A stretch of DNA of 64,000 nucleotides from Omphiscola glabra (lineage: Eukaryota; Mollusca; Gastropoda; Lymnaeidae): assembly GCA_964017045.1 (NCBI GenBank), contig OZ024802.1, positions 10,366,435 to 10,430,434 of the forward strand, given 5' to 3'. Below are positions 36,471-49,555 of this stretch, one piece after another (the first letter of the stretch is position 1; each line of letters starts with the position of its first letter). The translations under genes and the position numbers were made by a program. Under the pieces are notes generated by a model that was not told the DNA's origin, did not search any database, and saw only the letters and a list, made by a program, of their open reading frames with translations.

Positions 36471-37236
36471 CGGACCCCAGACTAGCCGGGGGGGGGGGGG
36501 GATGATGGGCTGTGATGGTATTTAATGGTTGAAAATATAGTTTCCGGGGGGGGGGGCGTAAAAATGAATCTTGCCAAACACTGTAGATACGTCTTTGCCA
36601 GTAATAGGACGGGTTGGGTGGTCCATCGAGGTGTCGTGTCGCTTTTTTCTTTATATTATATGCAGGTGTGGCATTTTCGGACAACTGCAGGGAAGGACAG
36701 CAAAAATATTTGCCCGCCCATAGCGGCAGTAATAGTAATAGCTGCGCCACTATGCAATGTATCTATCGATACCGAAATCGGCGATCATTTTCATCGGAAA
36801 GAAGGGCGGAAATTGAGGGCCCTGATGAATCTTGATGGGTGGAGGAGTCAACCAGAGAACAAACTCCCAGTTTTTATTTGTTGTTAATAAGTAGTAAAGT
36901 AGTTTAAGTAGCAACCAAATATTTAGAGTGATCTCCCTTTGAAATATGTGTCTAAATAAATTCATAGTGAGTGATAGTGGGTTAACTTTATAATACCGGT
37001 AGATAATACTATTAATACTGATTTAAAAATTTCGCAAACAGCAGTAGGCCTAAAACAGCCGTATCTTAGTCGACGGAAGTTTGATCGAATTTTATTTTCA
37101 GTTCACACGATCAAGTTTTTGTCAAATTTCTTTTTGAACGCATTATTTTGTTTTAATTACTATAGAGTATAACGCGTTCAAAATTCAAAAAAGAAATTAG
37201 TATGCCAAATACTGATGCCTTCAGAGAAGGGGGATT
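36471..37236. other. Intergenic with two G tracts
   Basis: G14 at 36488-36501 and G11 at 36546-36556, 44 bases apart, in otherwise more GC-balanced sequence than the surroundings. Overlapping open frames of 70-132 codons on both strands here show no recognisable family. Confidence 0.5.
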
Positions 37237-38215
37237 TTGGAATTGGTCTCAGATAGGATTTTCAAACTCAAGAGGCTAATCCAAAGTCTTGACAGACATC
37301 AGGGATTTTGTTTATGCAGACGATGTGCCTTAACCACTACAAAAGAAGCTGATAGCCAACGCATTGTTACTAATTTCCCCAATGCCTGCACCAACTTCAG
37401 TCTCACCATTAAAATAAAAAGGACTGAGGTCCTTTTCCAACCAACTTCTCGAAGTACTTGTGTTGAGCCCAATCTTCAACTACTTCAAGTACCCTGTAAA
37501 AGGTGAGAGGCTTCAAGTTGAGAATGGATTCTCATACCTTGGCAGTACAATATCCCAAAGCGGCACCTTCTTATTGCAAGAGCCAGTCTAAAAATGCATG
37601 GACCAGGCAAGGAATCTGCATTCTAAATAGTCTAAACTAAAATGAAAGTATACAAGGCAGCTGTGTTCCCTGCGCTCATCTATGCCTGTGAAACGTGGAT
37701 GGTCTATCAACCCCAAGCAACCACTTTCATGTAACAAGTCTCAGAAAAATCCTAAACCATGAAATGACAGGACCTCAGACACTGAAGTACTGGCATAGGC
37801 AGGTCTCCCCAGCATGTTTACCACCTTAATTATGCAGTCCCCATGTCACTGGGCGGGACATGTGCAAATGTCAGAAACCCACTTGCCCAAAAGACTATCA
37901 TATGGTGAACCTGATCAGGGAAAACGATTTGCTGGGGGTCAGAGAAACGCTTTTAAGACACCCTTAAAGTCTCACTAAAAGCATTTGATATAAACACGGA
38001 CACACTGGAAGAAGCGGCAAAGGACAGAGCATCAAGGCGTTCCTCTATACACAAAGACTCCATACAACATGAAGCCATCAGAACAGCAGCTGCTGGGCAC
38101 AAAAAACATGCCAGAAAAGCTCTGGGTTAATTCTGAAACTGGAGATGTCCATCAATCCCCTGCACTTTCACTACAGAATCGGCCTCAGCCATTTGCGCAC
38201 CAACAGCCAAGTTAA
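37237..38215 (+). pseudogene. Decayed endonuclease/reverse-transcriptase LINE, 3' half
   Basis: A broken reverse-transcriptase reading, spread over several frames. DFVYADDV (about 37305-37328) keeps the catalytic YADD. NGFSYLGSTISQSGTF follows, then FPALIYACETW, then WAGHVQMSETHLPKRLSYGE with GKRFAGGQ. The end reads RIGLSHLRTNS, the remnant of a terminal C2H2 finger. This order is typical of a LINE lineage common in molluscs and cnidarians. Several stops and frameshifts show that it is dead. It belongs to a different lineage from the adjacent LINE at 35560-36470. Confidence 0.75.
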
Positions 38216-39291
38216 CAATTAAGGTGGTCATTGTCAAACTATAAATATATATTATTTGAATCTTTCGTATTTACTTGCTGAGCTTAATTAAGTTAAAATA
38301 TTTTATATTTTTAAAGTATAAATTTATTATTTAAAATTAAATATTGTTAATTTAAATTTAATATGACTAGCTTTGATACCAACATCATTTTTCTTTATAT
38401 TGTATACTGTTTTTCAGTCCTTTTTTACATATTGTTCAAAGGAACCAAATCTTGAAACAGATTATATTTTTAAAACCATATAACAGTACCCAGTAGGTAA
38501 CAATCAGTAATACGTTTATATTCTGTAACATAATATATGTATGGCAACAGGCAGTCCAGAATATCACAAATCCAATCATGAACCAGTTTCAAAAAGACGA
38601 ATAATTAGGAATGATTAGGGTCAAATGAACATGGCTATCAGTTGATTGTTCAAATAAAAAAATCAACTTCCAAGTACTAGTTGCTAACAATGTAAATCTT
38701 GCAGTTGTAAAGACTATTGGATGTAGCAGATTAGAAAACCAAATAGTGAGTGAAAATGAAAGTTAGCACCATCCAGTAGTAATATTGTTCAATATTAACA
38801 GGTGTAGAAATAAAAAATTGTTTGAAAAATGTCTTATAACTGAGCACACCAATCACATGTGAGCAGGAAATTATTTGCTTAAAGATTTACAAAGGGGATT
38901 AGCTTTATCTAACAGTTATAACTTGACACTTCTGTGAAATCTTAGTGCATTTGATACACTGGTGTCAATTAAATTTCAATATTTATCAACATTAGCAACC
39001 TTTCTGTTAAGCTTTACCTGATCAGTTAATAAAAATGAAGCATGTTTGTTTAAATTATTAAGTTAAGTGCTCAAAACTTAAATATAAGACAAGACAAAAT
39101 TTTAAAAAACAACATAATAACCAAATGAAAATTTAAAGACTTTTATCTCCCAAGTTAATAAAAAGCAACTGAAGCAATTTATTGTGGACAATAATCATGA
39201 CAAAGAAATAGTGAGATTTTTTTTGTTATGTCAGTACATTTATCACAATGGACTTCTTAAAAAAATAGTGACACATCAAGGGTACCGTATT
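38216..39291 (-). other. Downstream and 3' UTR region of NAP1L
   Basis: AT-rich sequence directly after the NAP1L stop on the minus strand. TTTATT at 39178-39183 is a minus-strand AATAAA about 110 bases after the stop. No other gene was recognised. Confidence 0.45.
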
Positions 39292-42200
39292 CTATTGCTG
39301 TTTGCATTCACTTGGTTTGCCTTGTGCCTGCAACAAAATATAAGATCTTGATTGAGACAGTTAAAGAAATATTTTCAAAAGAAAATGTAGCAATGTTGCA
39401 AAGTCTGTTTCATTTAAGTTTCCAAAATGGAAAATAAATTCAAGGAGAAAATGTCAAGAATTATTTTAAACAATAACCCTAAAGAAAAACTAAGCTGCCC
39501 TAGCACTTGTAATAAAAAATACCAATTGTATAAATACTGAAGTAAACTTTACCACAAAAAGTATTCACACAATTTAGTACGGTATAATTTTTTTTTAATT
39601 TCCAAAGTCTGCAAAAATAACATAAGAACATAAACTTTTTAGGTAAGTTTTGAAAGTTAGTAAACCTAATACTGTTATTATATCCTATACCAAATTGGGT
39701 GACCTATGCCACAAAATATTAACATAAAAATCTGGGGGAGACATGTTGACAATATAAAACTAAAAGAATTCATTATAAATATAATCAACTAACGATCAAT
39801 CTGTACAGGTGGTAGTTCATAATAAAAATATACAAAGATTCACTAAAGCAAGCTGAGAAGAACAAAAGCTGTAAGCACCAAACACTTTTTCTTTTTTTTT
39901 TTTTTTTACAAAAATTGAATTATTTTATTTGTTACAGGTCAGCTTTATAATTTATAAATACTACATGAATTTTTTTTCCAAATTACTTAAATTAGTATTG
40001 CAAAAAACTTTACACAATCAAAGAATTTAGCAGAAGCTATTTTAATTTTAACTTACAATACCGGTATATAAATTAAGTTTGATAATAAAAAAAAAGACAT
40101 TGTTCACATTTATACTAGAAGTTCAATTCATTAAAGACATTTGAAAACAAATATACTTGACCCCAATAAGTAAAATACATTGCTCTGATTTGACCAGATA
40201 AAAGCGCTTAAGCTTTATAAAATTTGTTTAGTAAGTAACAATTATCTATTGATCATTTATTTCCCTGAATTTGTGAGGTAGTTGCAAGATACATTTTATA
40301 TGCATGACACAAATATTAGTAAGTAACAAACTTTTCAAACCGCCCAGCAAATTTGTTGACTAATTAAAATAGAATTTTTTGCCAGTATTTCTACTGAGAC
40401 TCATTGTAATACAATTCTGATGAGGGAATTAATATTAAATATGATTTGATACACTTTAACTTTGACAGTTAAAGAGTTTGTAATTGCAACTATTAAACAA
40501 AATTAGCAATAAAAACTGAAGAAGTTTTAAAAAGGAGCTCTATGAATAACATAAAACAAATTGGAGGAGCCATATCCCAGTGCAACTTTTTAAATAAGAT
40601 TATGAATGCTTCAAGAAACAGCATTGCATTGAAGTGAATTTAAAAAAAAAATATTTTGCTAAATTGTAGGTATTTACTTTCTAAATCAGTAAAGATATAA
40701 CACTTCTCCATAACACAGCAACAATACAATGAAAACAATAGTAGGTATTGCACTGTATATCAATTAATTTTTCTTAGCCATCCATTTGTGAATGTAATAA
40801 ATTAATTCCTATAAATACTATAAACAGCCTCCTTCAGGTAACATGCATTGGATGATCTAAAATCTAGACCTAATCACATGTATGCTGTTGAATGAGCCTT
40901 CAGCTAATTTTTTAGTATAACTGACATGGAAGCAACTTTGAACCGCAAAGACCAACCAGCACCCTTGCCAAAATAAAAGGCTTGACAGCTTAGTTACTAA
41001 AATGAATAGGTTAGCATAACACAACTTAAAACTTTCAAAAGAACATTATAATTTAACATTATGGAAAGAAGGAAAAGGCATTTTAAACAGGATCATGCAA
41101 GACAAGTGTCATAAACAATGTCACAAAACAATGGTTAATTACCAAAGGTAATTAGCATACCAAAAATGCTTTAACATAGCATCCCTGGAAACCACTAGGC
41201 CTAAAAAAAGAATACAAAACAATCTCAGATAAAATAAAGGTGAACAGAAAAAAAAAAGTTTTTAAATGAAAAAGTTAAGCCATTACTAGGTCCCTACATA
41301 ATATATTAGTGAAAGCAAAACCTCATAAAAAATAATTTAAATTTATATCATACTAACTGATATACTGTCAAGGTGCTTTTCTCGATTCATATTAGTTAAC
41401 ATTTAGGGACACACTTGTAAAGGCTATAAAATTCAAAGAACATATTTCTACAGTAAAATGTAGAAGCCCTATTACTTTAAATCAGCTCTGAATTTCAAAG
41501 ATTAGCATGTAGTTTTAGGCCATGAAAAATGCCATGAGGGTAAGCATGCATTTTAATTTCTTAGGAAAATTATCATTTGGTAAATTGAATATAGATCTAA
41601 TCATTTTAAACAAATATTTAAAACTGGATTTTACAGACGACTGATCGTATTCAAGACAGCTACTATGACAATGTCTATAAGTCATGTGATTCAACTTATT
41701 GAAATAAGCAACATATCTTTCAAAGGTACAGCAGAATATATAGATGAAAGTTACAACCATAAAAAAATAATTACCCACAGACACAAAAATACAAGTGAAA
41801 GGTTAACTTGAGTGTTTCAAAAAGTGTTAGTCAACTGCTTTGAAGATAAGAAACACTTAATTTTCAACCAATATAATGTATCCTAACTTTTCATAAATGT
41901 TATATGCTAATGTGCACATCTGTCAGTCTCTTCCCAAATTTTTTAAGATGTTGAAAAAAAAATAATTAAAACATTTGCTTTCTTAGAAATGAAACAGACT
42001 TTAACATGCTAAGTGTAAAATAACAAAATTTAACAGTAAGACATATCCCTGGAGTCATTTCTATTTGACATAACTTACTGTACAATCATAACAAGTATTG
42101 GGTAACTCGCAAACCTCATGTTATTTAACATGAAATCTATTTAGATTGAAATTCAAGTAATAAAAGTTATTCTATCAAATCAATTAAAAAAAAGGAAAGT

Positions 42201-45200
42201 ATTACTAGTGTCAGGGGGTCCTTACCAAAATCCATTTGACGGAACAGTCTCAGAGAGCATAATGAGGTGTCTTTTTATCCATAACATTGCCACTTTAATT
42301 TGTAAAGTCATTCACTTACCTCGGGGTTAAAATCAGGATCAGCATCTTCATCATAATCCTCATCTTCCCCCTTTGAAAAGTAAATAATAATAAAATTGTT
42401 AATTTCATGTGCATATGTAAAATCTGTAAATCAAAATGCTACAACCGGTACTTGTTTAACAATAAAAGTGTATGCCACTATTTCATTCTTGCATTTTTCA
42501 GGGTTATTCAAGTGACAAAACATCTCTCAAACTTTGAAAATAGATATGGAAAAATATTGTTTTAACCCATACAAATAGGCTTTCTTTATATTTACTAAAG
42601 AAATAATACATTTTTTAAATCCTGAAAATATTATTATTAATATTATCCATAAAAACCAAGATAAATATTGTAAACCAAAATAATAACTGTTGCAATGAGT
42701 TAGACTAAGAAACTTCACAACATACTTAAAATAAATGATAACTTTAATCATTTGAACACAAAAATATCTTAAATTTTGTAACAAAATATAGAATTAAAAG
42801 TGTCCAAATTTTAAAAACAAAATAATAACTTTCATTGAACTATTAAATAGAATAGATTTGAAAAATAACATTTTCGATTAATTTAAACAAAGATTCCTCT
42901 CAAATTAAACAAAGAAATCTTTATTAAAAATTATGCATTATTTCAAATTAGTATTAAAAAAAAAACAACTAAATTCCTGTTAAAGTTGTAAAAAAAAATA
43001 TTTCAAATTTAACATTTGGTTCTCACTGGACTTGGACTCTGCGAAATGAATAAATTACTTTTAAGAGTGTTAAAAGGATAATCCATTTAAAATAAAATAA
43101 ATTGACAGAAAGAACTGGATCATTTTTATTTACAAGTCTAAAACCAAATTATTATTTTTGGACATTTTTTAACGGTTACATAAAAATGTTATCAGTTAGC
43201 TGACTTTTGTATGAAGTCAAGTTGTTAAACTTTTTTATTGTTCAGACATTTAAGACTTAGAAAGCTGTATACCATTATTGTGAAAATTATAACTAATTGC
43301 AAGAAATTCTTTATATTAACATTCTGCATCTAGTTCAAATTAAACAAGAAAGGGTTTGAAGACTTATTGTCAATATATACTATCACCATTAAATAATTCA
43401 TAAGAACATTATTTATGGAGAATTAAAAGGCCAATAATAAATAGAATGTAAATATTAATTTTTGCTTACCTCCTCATTTTCTTCATCTTCATACTGAAAT
43501 ATAAAAATCAATATTGATGTCATTTTTGTTATGTTTAGACTAAGTCCAACATTTTTAAGACATAAATTAATAAATATAGCCTAGGCAAAAATAATGCTGG
43601 TCTGCAGCAGAATTTGGCTTATTTCTTAGATTTGCTATAAAGTGAGAAAATATAAAATTTAAACAAAAACTTACTTCATCATTCTCAATAGCTTCTCCTG
43701 TAAAGAATAGCACAGCTCTGGGAACTATCCTTTCACGAATGAAATGGCCAATTTCAAAGTCAGCACCTAATAAGGCCTCAACCTCCTCATCCTGTAAGGA
43801 ATTAGTTACACATTTGCAAATCAAAATTTGAAATATCTTAAATAAGGCTTTATATTTATTTTAAATAAACAATCTATAAATGTAATTATTCTTAAAATAA
43901 AAAAGATAAATGGTTGTAAGATTCATGACTTACCATTTCAGACTCTGATCCCTCAGGAACTGAGAAAAAAAGAACGAAAAAAATTATAAAAGATATTAGT
44001 AAATATCAATTGCTGGAAAAATTAATTAACCATAGGTCAATAATTCCTATCCCACAAAAAGAAAAATTTGGTACCTGCGGGTGGGTTGAAGAAATTAAAG
44101 AAAGAGTCTGCTTGAACTTGCTTAGTCACAGTTCTAGTTAAGCCTCGTCCTTTATGTTTCTGCTTCTTCTTAATTTGTTTCACAGTGACATTTTTCCCCT
44201 TGTTCCAGTTGATAGTGCATCTGCAACATAGAAATATATTTATATTGTTATATAAGTTATGAGAATATGAGAATTGTTTTGCCAATCCTTCAAAATTTAA
44301 ATTAAATAATAGGGTAACTTCGTTAACAATAAAAAGAACAAACCCAGTGCATTTGATGATCTCTGGCCCTTCATATGAAAATGGATCTTGAGGATCAGGT
44401 TCATATCGCATTTCGTAACGTTTGGTAAGCACCGTCTCTGTGAAGTACTCATTAGGCTCAAAGTGAAACTCTAATGTGAAACCCTGAATACAGAAGACAA
44501 GAATAAAATGCCTTATTGATTGCTTTTTGTTCCAATAGAAATCAAATTACTTAGTTAATCGAAAAAATTTGGACACCTTACCACTGGGTCTTTATCATGA
44601 ATAATAACTTGAATGTCTTGTAAATGCGTCAAAATTGGTTCATCGTGCTCCTAGAAATATAATAATTGTTAAATTAAATTACCAGAATATCTATTAAAAA
44701 AATATGTACATCTCTAATGTTATATTTAATTGTGTGCATTTTAACAGTTCATAATTTAATAAGAACTCGATAAAAAACCAAGGTTGGAAATCCTCCAGTA
44801 ATAAGAGAAAAGGCATATAAGGGAAACACAAACTTCATTAAAATAAGGTTCATCATTAAAATAACAGGGAAGAAAAGCAAAATGCTTATAAGCCATCTTT
44901 ACCTGTACCATCTCAGAAAGCAAGTCCACATTCTTGAAAATTGTTAGCCAAAAGCTTGGAATACCCTTCACATCTTCTATACAATAGTACAAATTTAAGG
45001 TACCATAAGAAAACGTAATGTCATTCTCCACATCATTAATGTTAATAGCAACTAAAATGATTGTTCTTTGCAACTATTTTTTTTATTTCGTGCAAACATG
45101 ATGCAACAGAGTTTTTCTTTTTGTTTTTTTTGCTGTGCATCAGTTAAAATAAGTCTTATAAAAAGTATATCACACTTTAAAATAAAACCTTCCTTACAGC

Positions 45201-48200
45201 GCCGAATGAAATTTTAAACATTAAATCTAAGCAAATGGTCATCTTTGCCAGTTTTGATGATTAAAAATAAAAAGGGTAATTCATATGTAGCTTAACTAAT
45301 TTTCTACGGTATTTCAGTTCGATTGCTGGTTAGGGATCTAGTTTAAATTACAGTAGTACTGGCAATGATGATGGGTCTGATATTGATGTAGATTCAATAA
45401 AAATCGACTATGAATGATACTGGAGGTGCCTGATGAGAATGCAATGCACCATCACCGATTGTTGGTCTGACAAATCCAAGTGCTTTTGTTGAAAGAGACA
45501 TTGCCAATCAAAAGCTATACCAAAAACTTTTAAAAGTTAAAAGCCTGTATAGAGGAAAACCCTTATGGTTATGACCAACCAAAGGAAGAGTAAACCAACT
45601 TTGGTAGGCTACTTTTCTTGAGAAGGAAACCAAAGCCACTAAAGACAGGATCAAATATTGAGTCATGTACAAATAAGCTGTCCACACCTGACCATAGATT
45701 GATTTTGAAATTTTGACAAGCAAACATGTCTATCAAGAAATCACAACAGTATGATGAGCTCTGGAAAACTGTCACTTTTAAAAAGACAGACTTCTTAATG
45801 GCCAGTGGTCTTAAAAAAAAAACAGTTATTTTTTTTTTTAAAATATACTTGCCCTGTTTCTTTTCTCCACTATCCCCGCCAGCATCCTTGGCTCCTTCAA
45901 TGCTGGCCATTTCCTTAAGCTCTACCTGTTGAGAAGCGGGCTACATTGAACGCCAATGTACCCAAGTGGTACATATAAAAATTGATTAAAGATTTAACCT
46001 AATTATAAACATCTTGACATTTAAATTAAGCTCTTAAATATAACCCCAGTTTCAAGGCAGTATTAGGTGATAATTCATAGATATAGACTAGTAGAAATGC
46101 TAAATTACAATTGTAAAATGAATAACTTACAGCCAATTTAGCCTCGTCATCTTTTTCCTCTTCTTCTTCTTCTTCACTTGGCCAATCACAGTCATCATCT
46201 GTAGGTTCTCGTGACGCTGTAAGGATCTCTTTTCTCTAAAATTATTAATAAGCCTCCGCTGTACACTTTAACATTAGTCTTACATACAATGTTCCACTGT
46301 TTTCCTTAAATATCTAGCTTATCAATAAACATCTCCACAGCACCAATATGCATACAAAGATTCCCATTTGCTCCAAATGCATTATAGATAGGTAGTTAAA
46401 TGCTGAAAACCACATAAGGAAACATAAGCAGTGGTTTAACTTCCAGAGTGCCCATATGAATATGTATCACTATGACTTTCCATTAAAAAAATTAACAACC
46501 CAACAAAACACAAATAGATCCTGTTACTACATTAGTTTAGACAACTGGTATATTTACTTGTGTGTCCTTAATAAATGCAGCTAATACTTTTGGTGTCCTT
46601 ATGTATGGTACTTTAAAGCTGCTATTAGGTTTAGTCATTTAAAATGTGTTATGTGAATAAAAAGTATTTAAAGATATTGGAAGTTTAACTTATGAAATTG
46701 AATTATTTTAATTTTTTTTAACTCAGCTGAAAAGCAATACTAAAAGATAACCAGTGCTACCGCATAGTACCTTGTGGCATTAAAAAAAAAATTTTTGTCA
46801 TATCAAAAGTTAGTCCATTGTTTAGTTAAGTACTTGATCCATAATGCATTGGAAATTTAAAACACAAACCTTTTCAAATAATTCAGAGTACTTTGGGGCA
46901 TACTTTAGTTCCAGTGCATTAACTTCTTTGTAGAATTCTGCTTCCACAGATATAACTTCATTTTGTAGTTTTTTAAGAGCTTTGATACGTCTCTTCACTT
47001 CTTTGGGTAAACTAAAATTAGAACAAATTTTAAAAAATGATGTAAAGTTTTATCACATGAACTAACTGGCAATCACTACTGTCATGTAGCCAGGAAATTT
47101 CTATGTTTATGTATGATTTATGGCTAGTTTCAATGGCTGCTGTGTTGAAAAACTGAAAACATTGAGCGATTCTTCTATACTAAAAGAAAATTCAAGATTT
47201 GATATTTGAAACATTTTTTAACTTAAAATGCTTGTGAAATTCTGTACAGCAGCATAAAAGCTTTGCTTCTCCTTTCCAACTTATAAAGAGGCACTATTCA
47301 TTATTAAATAGGAAATTACTACTGGTATCTGTACAAACCAGAAGGGAGCTATCCATTTTAAGGCTAATACAAAGGATACTTTTCAAATAGTTTTTTTTTT
47401 ATGAAATCCAAGCTTTGCCCAATTACACCAGTAACTCGTATCCAAGTTCGAAATAATGCTAACTACTCTAGACCCTTACCCTTTATCTCAAAAGTGCTTT
47501 AAAACAATTCATTTTACTAAAAGTATAATATAATTGTTTCTATTCCAGTAATCTACTTTCAAATTTTATTTGCAATATGAGCTGGGGTAATCAGACCTGT
47601 TTACACTCAAACTCATAAAATCCTAAAATATCATCACAAAATAATTTCAATACATTATCTTAATAGTTAAACAAAAAACATACAGTATATATAATGTATA
47701 CACCTCAAAATCGTACATTGTACGCCAAAATCGTAAGAGGTCTGGGTAATGCAACCATGTAAAATACCAAGAGGTATATAATATATAATCTATAATAACA
47801 ATTAATAAAATCTAAAGTAATAATTCCAGATGTGCTCCATATTTCCACCAATGCCTAGTAGAGCAATGAGTCAGCACTTGCAAAATAAAAGATAAATTGT
47901 GTAAAAAAATTAAGTAATTTTTTAAAGGAACAGCTGTAAGAGTTAAGACGTAAAACTATTTGAAATGGGTTAAAATTTATTACCTTTCTTGATCAAGGTG
48001 GACAACATCCACTTGGGGATTATTATTATATTCAAGTGATGGTGTTAATAACTATACAAATAAGTATGTAGAATAAGGTATACTAAACTTAACCCTTCTG
48101 GTACCGACCTACTTTTTGCTCTAACAGCCTCTCAGTACCGGTTATTAATTTGCTATCTATTCCCTGTGGCCCGGACATTATTTTGAAATGAGCCAAAATT

Positions 48201-49555
48201 TGATAGTTTACAGATCAGCACAAAAAAATCAGTAATTGGTTGATTTTCATATTTTAAAAGGCAAAATAAAATTCGACTATTCCACTAACGAATAACATTC
48301 TTCCCGAAACTATTGTGAAAGGTTTTATCCTTGTTTTTTTGTTTATATTAGATACCCCTCTATGTGGTTGTAAGTGGTCATTAATTCCGCTAGGTGGCGC
48401 CACAGAAACAAATTCAGATCCGCACAGAAAATTCAGTAATTGGTAGATTTTCATAATTTAAAAAGCCAAATAAAATTCGACTATTCCCCTAACGAATAGA
48501 CATTCTGCCCGAGACAAAGGTGAAAGGTTATAGCCACGTTTTTTTGTGTGTTTACATTAGATACCCCTCTATGTGGCAAAAAATCGGCTGGTGAAAAAAG
48601 ACGCGCTTGGGCCGCAGGGAAAAAAAATCGGCTGGTGAAAAAAAAGACGCGCTTGGGCTGCAGGGAATACCGGAAGTCACTGCAAAAAGACGCACTGGGT
48701 ACTGGAAGGGTTAATATCTTTCACCTTTGAATGTATCCTGAAGGTGATCCCACAATGGAGCAAAGTTTATCTTGAAGTGCTGCTAGGACTCCTGGATTTT
48801 TCATAAGTTGATTAGCAATTGCTTGACTGTCACCAACCTCACCTGTGGGAGCAAACATAAATATTACGAGCCATTTTCCCTCTACACAAAAATACCAATA
48901 AGTATTAAATCTAAGTAATGATAGTAATAATGAATGTGCAGTGAAAATTCTTATTTAAAAAAAAAAACATTTGGTCAACATGTTCAACTTGAGATAATTT
49001 TGTCTACTGTCTTAAAAGTGAACAGAAAAAAATAACTTTATAAACTTATTAAGGTAAGCTGCCCAACCAATAGATATATTGTTCAATACCAGGATAAGAT
49101 AATTTTATAAAAAGAGACAAATACAAATCATACCAGTTTCTTCTGCATGGTCCTCTTCAACATCATCCACAGCATCACTGGAAGGGCTAATGAAGAAAAA
49201 AAAAAGTGAAATGAAATGAGATTGTACAAAAAATTAGATAACACGTTTTAAAGTCTTTAAATTATTTCAAACATGTTTTCATGTCATATTGCCAGAATTA
49301 GGCCCAAACTATTAGATTTTTAAAGGCATGATTTATGATAATATAGACCTGTTTACTCTTACGATTTTAGCGTACAATGTACGATTTTGAGGTGTATAAT
49401 TTATATATATTGTATGTTTATTTTTTACTATTAAGATAATGTATTGAATGATTTTGTGATGATATTGTACGTTTTTAAGAGCTTGAAGGTAAACAGGTCT
49501 GATAATATAATATTTTAAAAAGAAACAGATACACTTACTTTTCTGGTTCTGACAT
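39292..49555 (-). CDS. NAP1L1: NAP1-like nucleosome assembly protein
   Basis: Histone chaperone that binds H2A-H2B, aids nucleosome assembly and shuttles between cytoplasm and nucleus. Fifteen coding exons in transcript order: 49555-49539, 49186-49134, 48842-48725, 47011-46870, 46235-46131, 45925-45853, 44976-44903, 44650-44582, 44483-44344, 44220-44075, 43959-43934, 43791-43675, 43493-43470, 42370-42320, 39327-39292. The total is 1191 bases, 396 codons plus TAG, with all phases matching. The NAP core is clear: SLPKEVKRRIKALKKLQ, GIPSFWLTIFKNVDLLSEMV, GFTLEFHFEPNEYF, KKKQKHKGRG, DSFFNFFNPP, ADFEIGHFIRERIVPRAV. Acidic segments lie before the core (EEEEEEEKDDE) and at the C-terminus (GEDEDYDEDADPDF). 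It ends ECKQQ, the CaaX box of vertebrate NAP1L1. The intron after exon 6 has a GC donor (G|GCAAGT). Exons 11 and 13 are microexons (26 and 24 bases). Assignment to NAP1L1 rather than NAP1L4 is by the CKQQ end. Confidence 0.96.
39328..42319 (-). other. Long last intron of NAP1L
   Basis: AT-rich intron of nearly 3 kb separating the 36-base last coding exon from the rest. It holds one candidate alternative exon at about 42209-42231 (between CTCTCTGAG and GTAAGG on the minus strand) and nothing else I recognise. Confidence 0.6.
47592..47744. mobile_element. CAGACCTG-family MITE, 153 bp
   Basis: Inverted relative to the others: CAGACCTGTTTACACTCAAA at the left, TCGTAAGAGGTCTG at the right. Exact 6-bp flanks GGTAAT (47586-47591 and 47745-47750). 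Lies in the NAP1L intron between exons 3 and 4. Confidence 0.8.
48093..48710. mobile_element. piggyBac-like TTAA element, copy B (618 bp)
   Basis: The ends CCCTTCTGGTACCG and GGGTACTGGAAGGG sit inside TTAA duplications (48089-48092 and 48711-48714). Same family as 32296-33084 but inverted and with two internal modules instead of three. It lies in the NAP1L intron and its edge is only 14 bases from the exon 3 boundary (48725). Confidence 0.85.
49344..49501. mobile_element. CAGACCTG-family MITE, 158 bp
   Basis: The left end is TAGACCTGTTTACTCTTACG and the right end GGTAAACAGGTCTG. Exact 6-bp duplication ATAATA (49338-49343 and 49502-49507). Lies in NAP1L intron 1, just 37 bases from exon 1. 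The body is closely similar to the copy at 47592-47744 in reverse orientation. Confidence 0.85.

Noticed and set aside
36352..36887. Frames of 73-132 codons on both strands
   Set aside because: They overlap each other across the LINE tail and G tracts; no conserved motif.
47985..48045. Candidate NAP1L exon with donor GTAATAAA on the minus strand
   Set aside because: Exons 48842-48725 and 47011-46870 join in phase to give the conserved YIQSLPKEVKRR; adding this piece would disrupt it.
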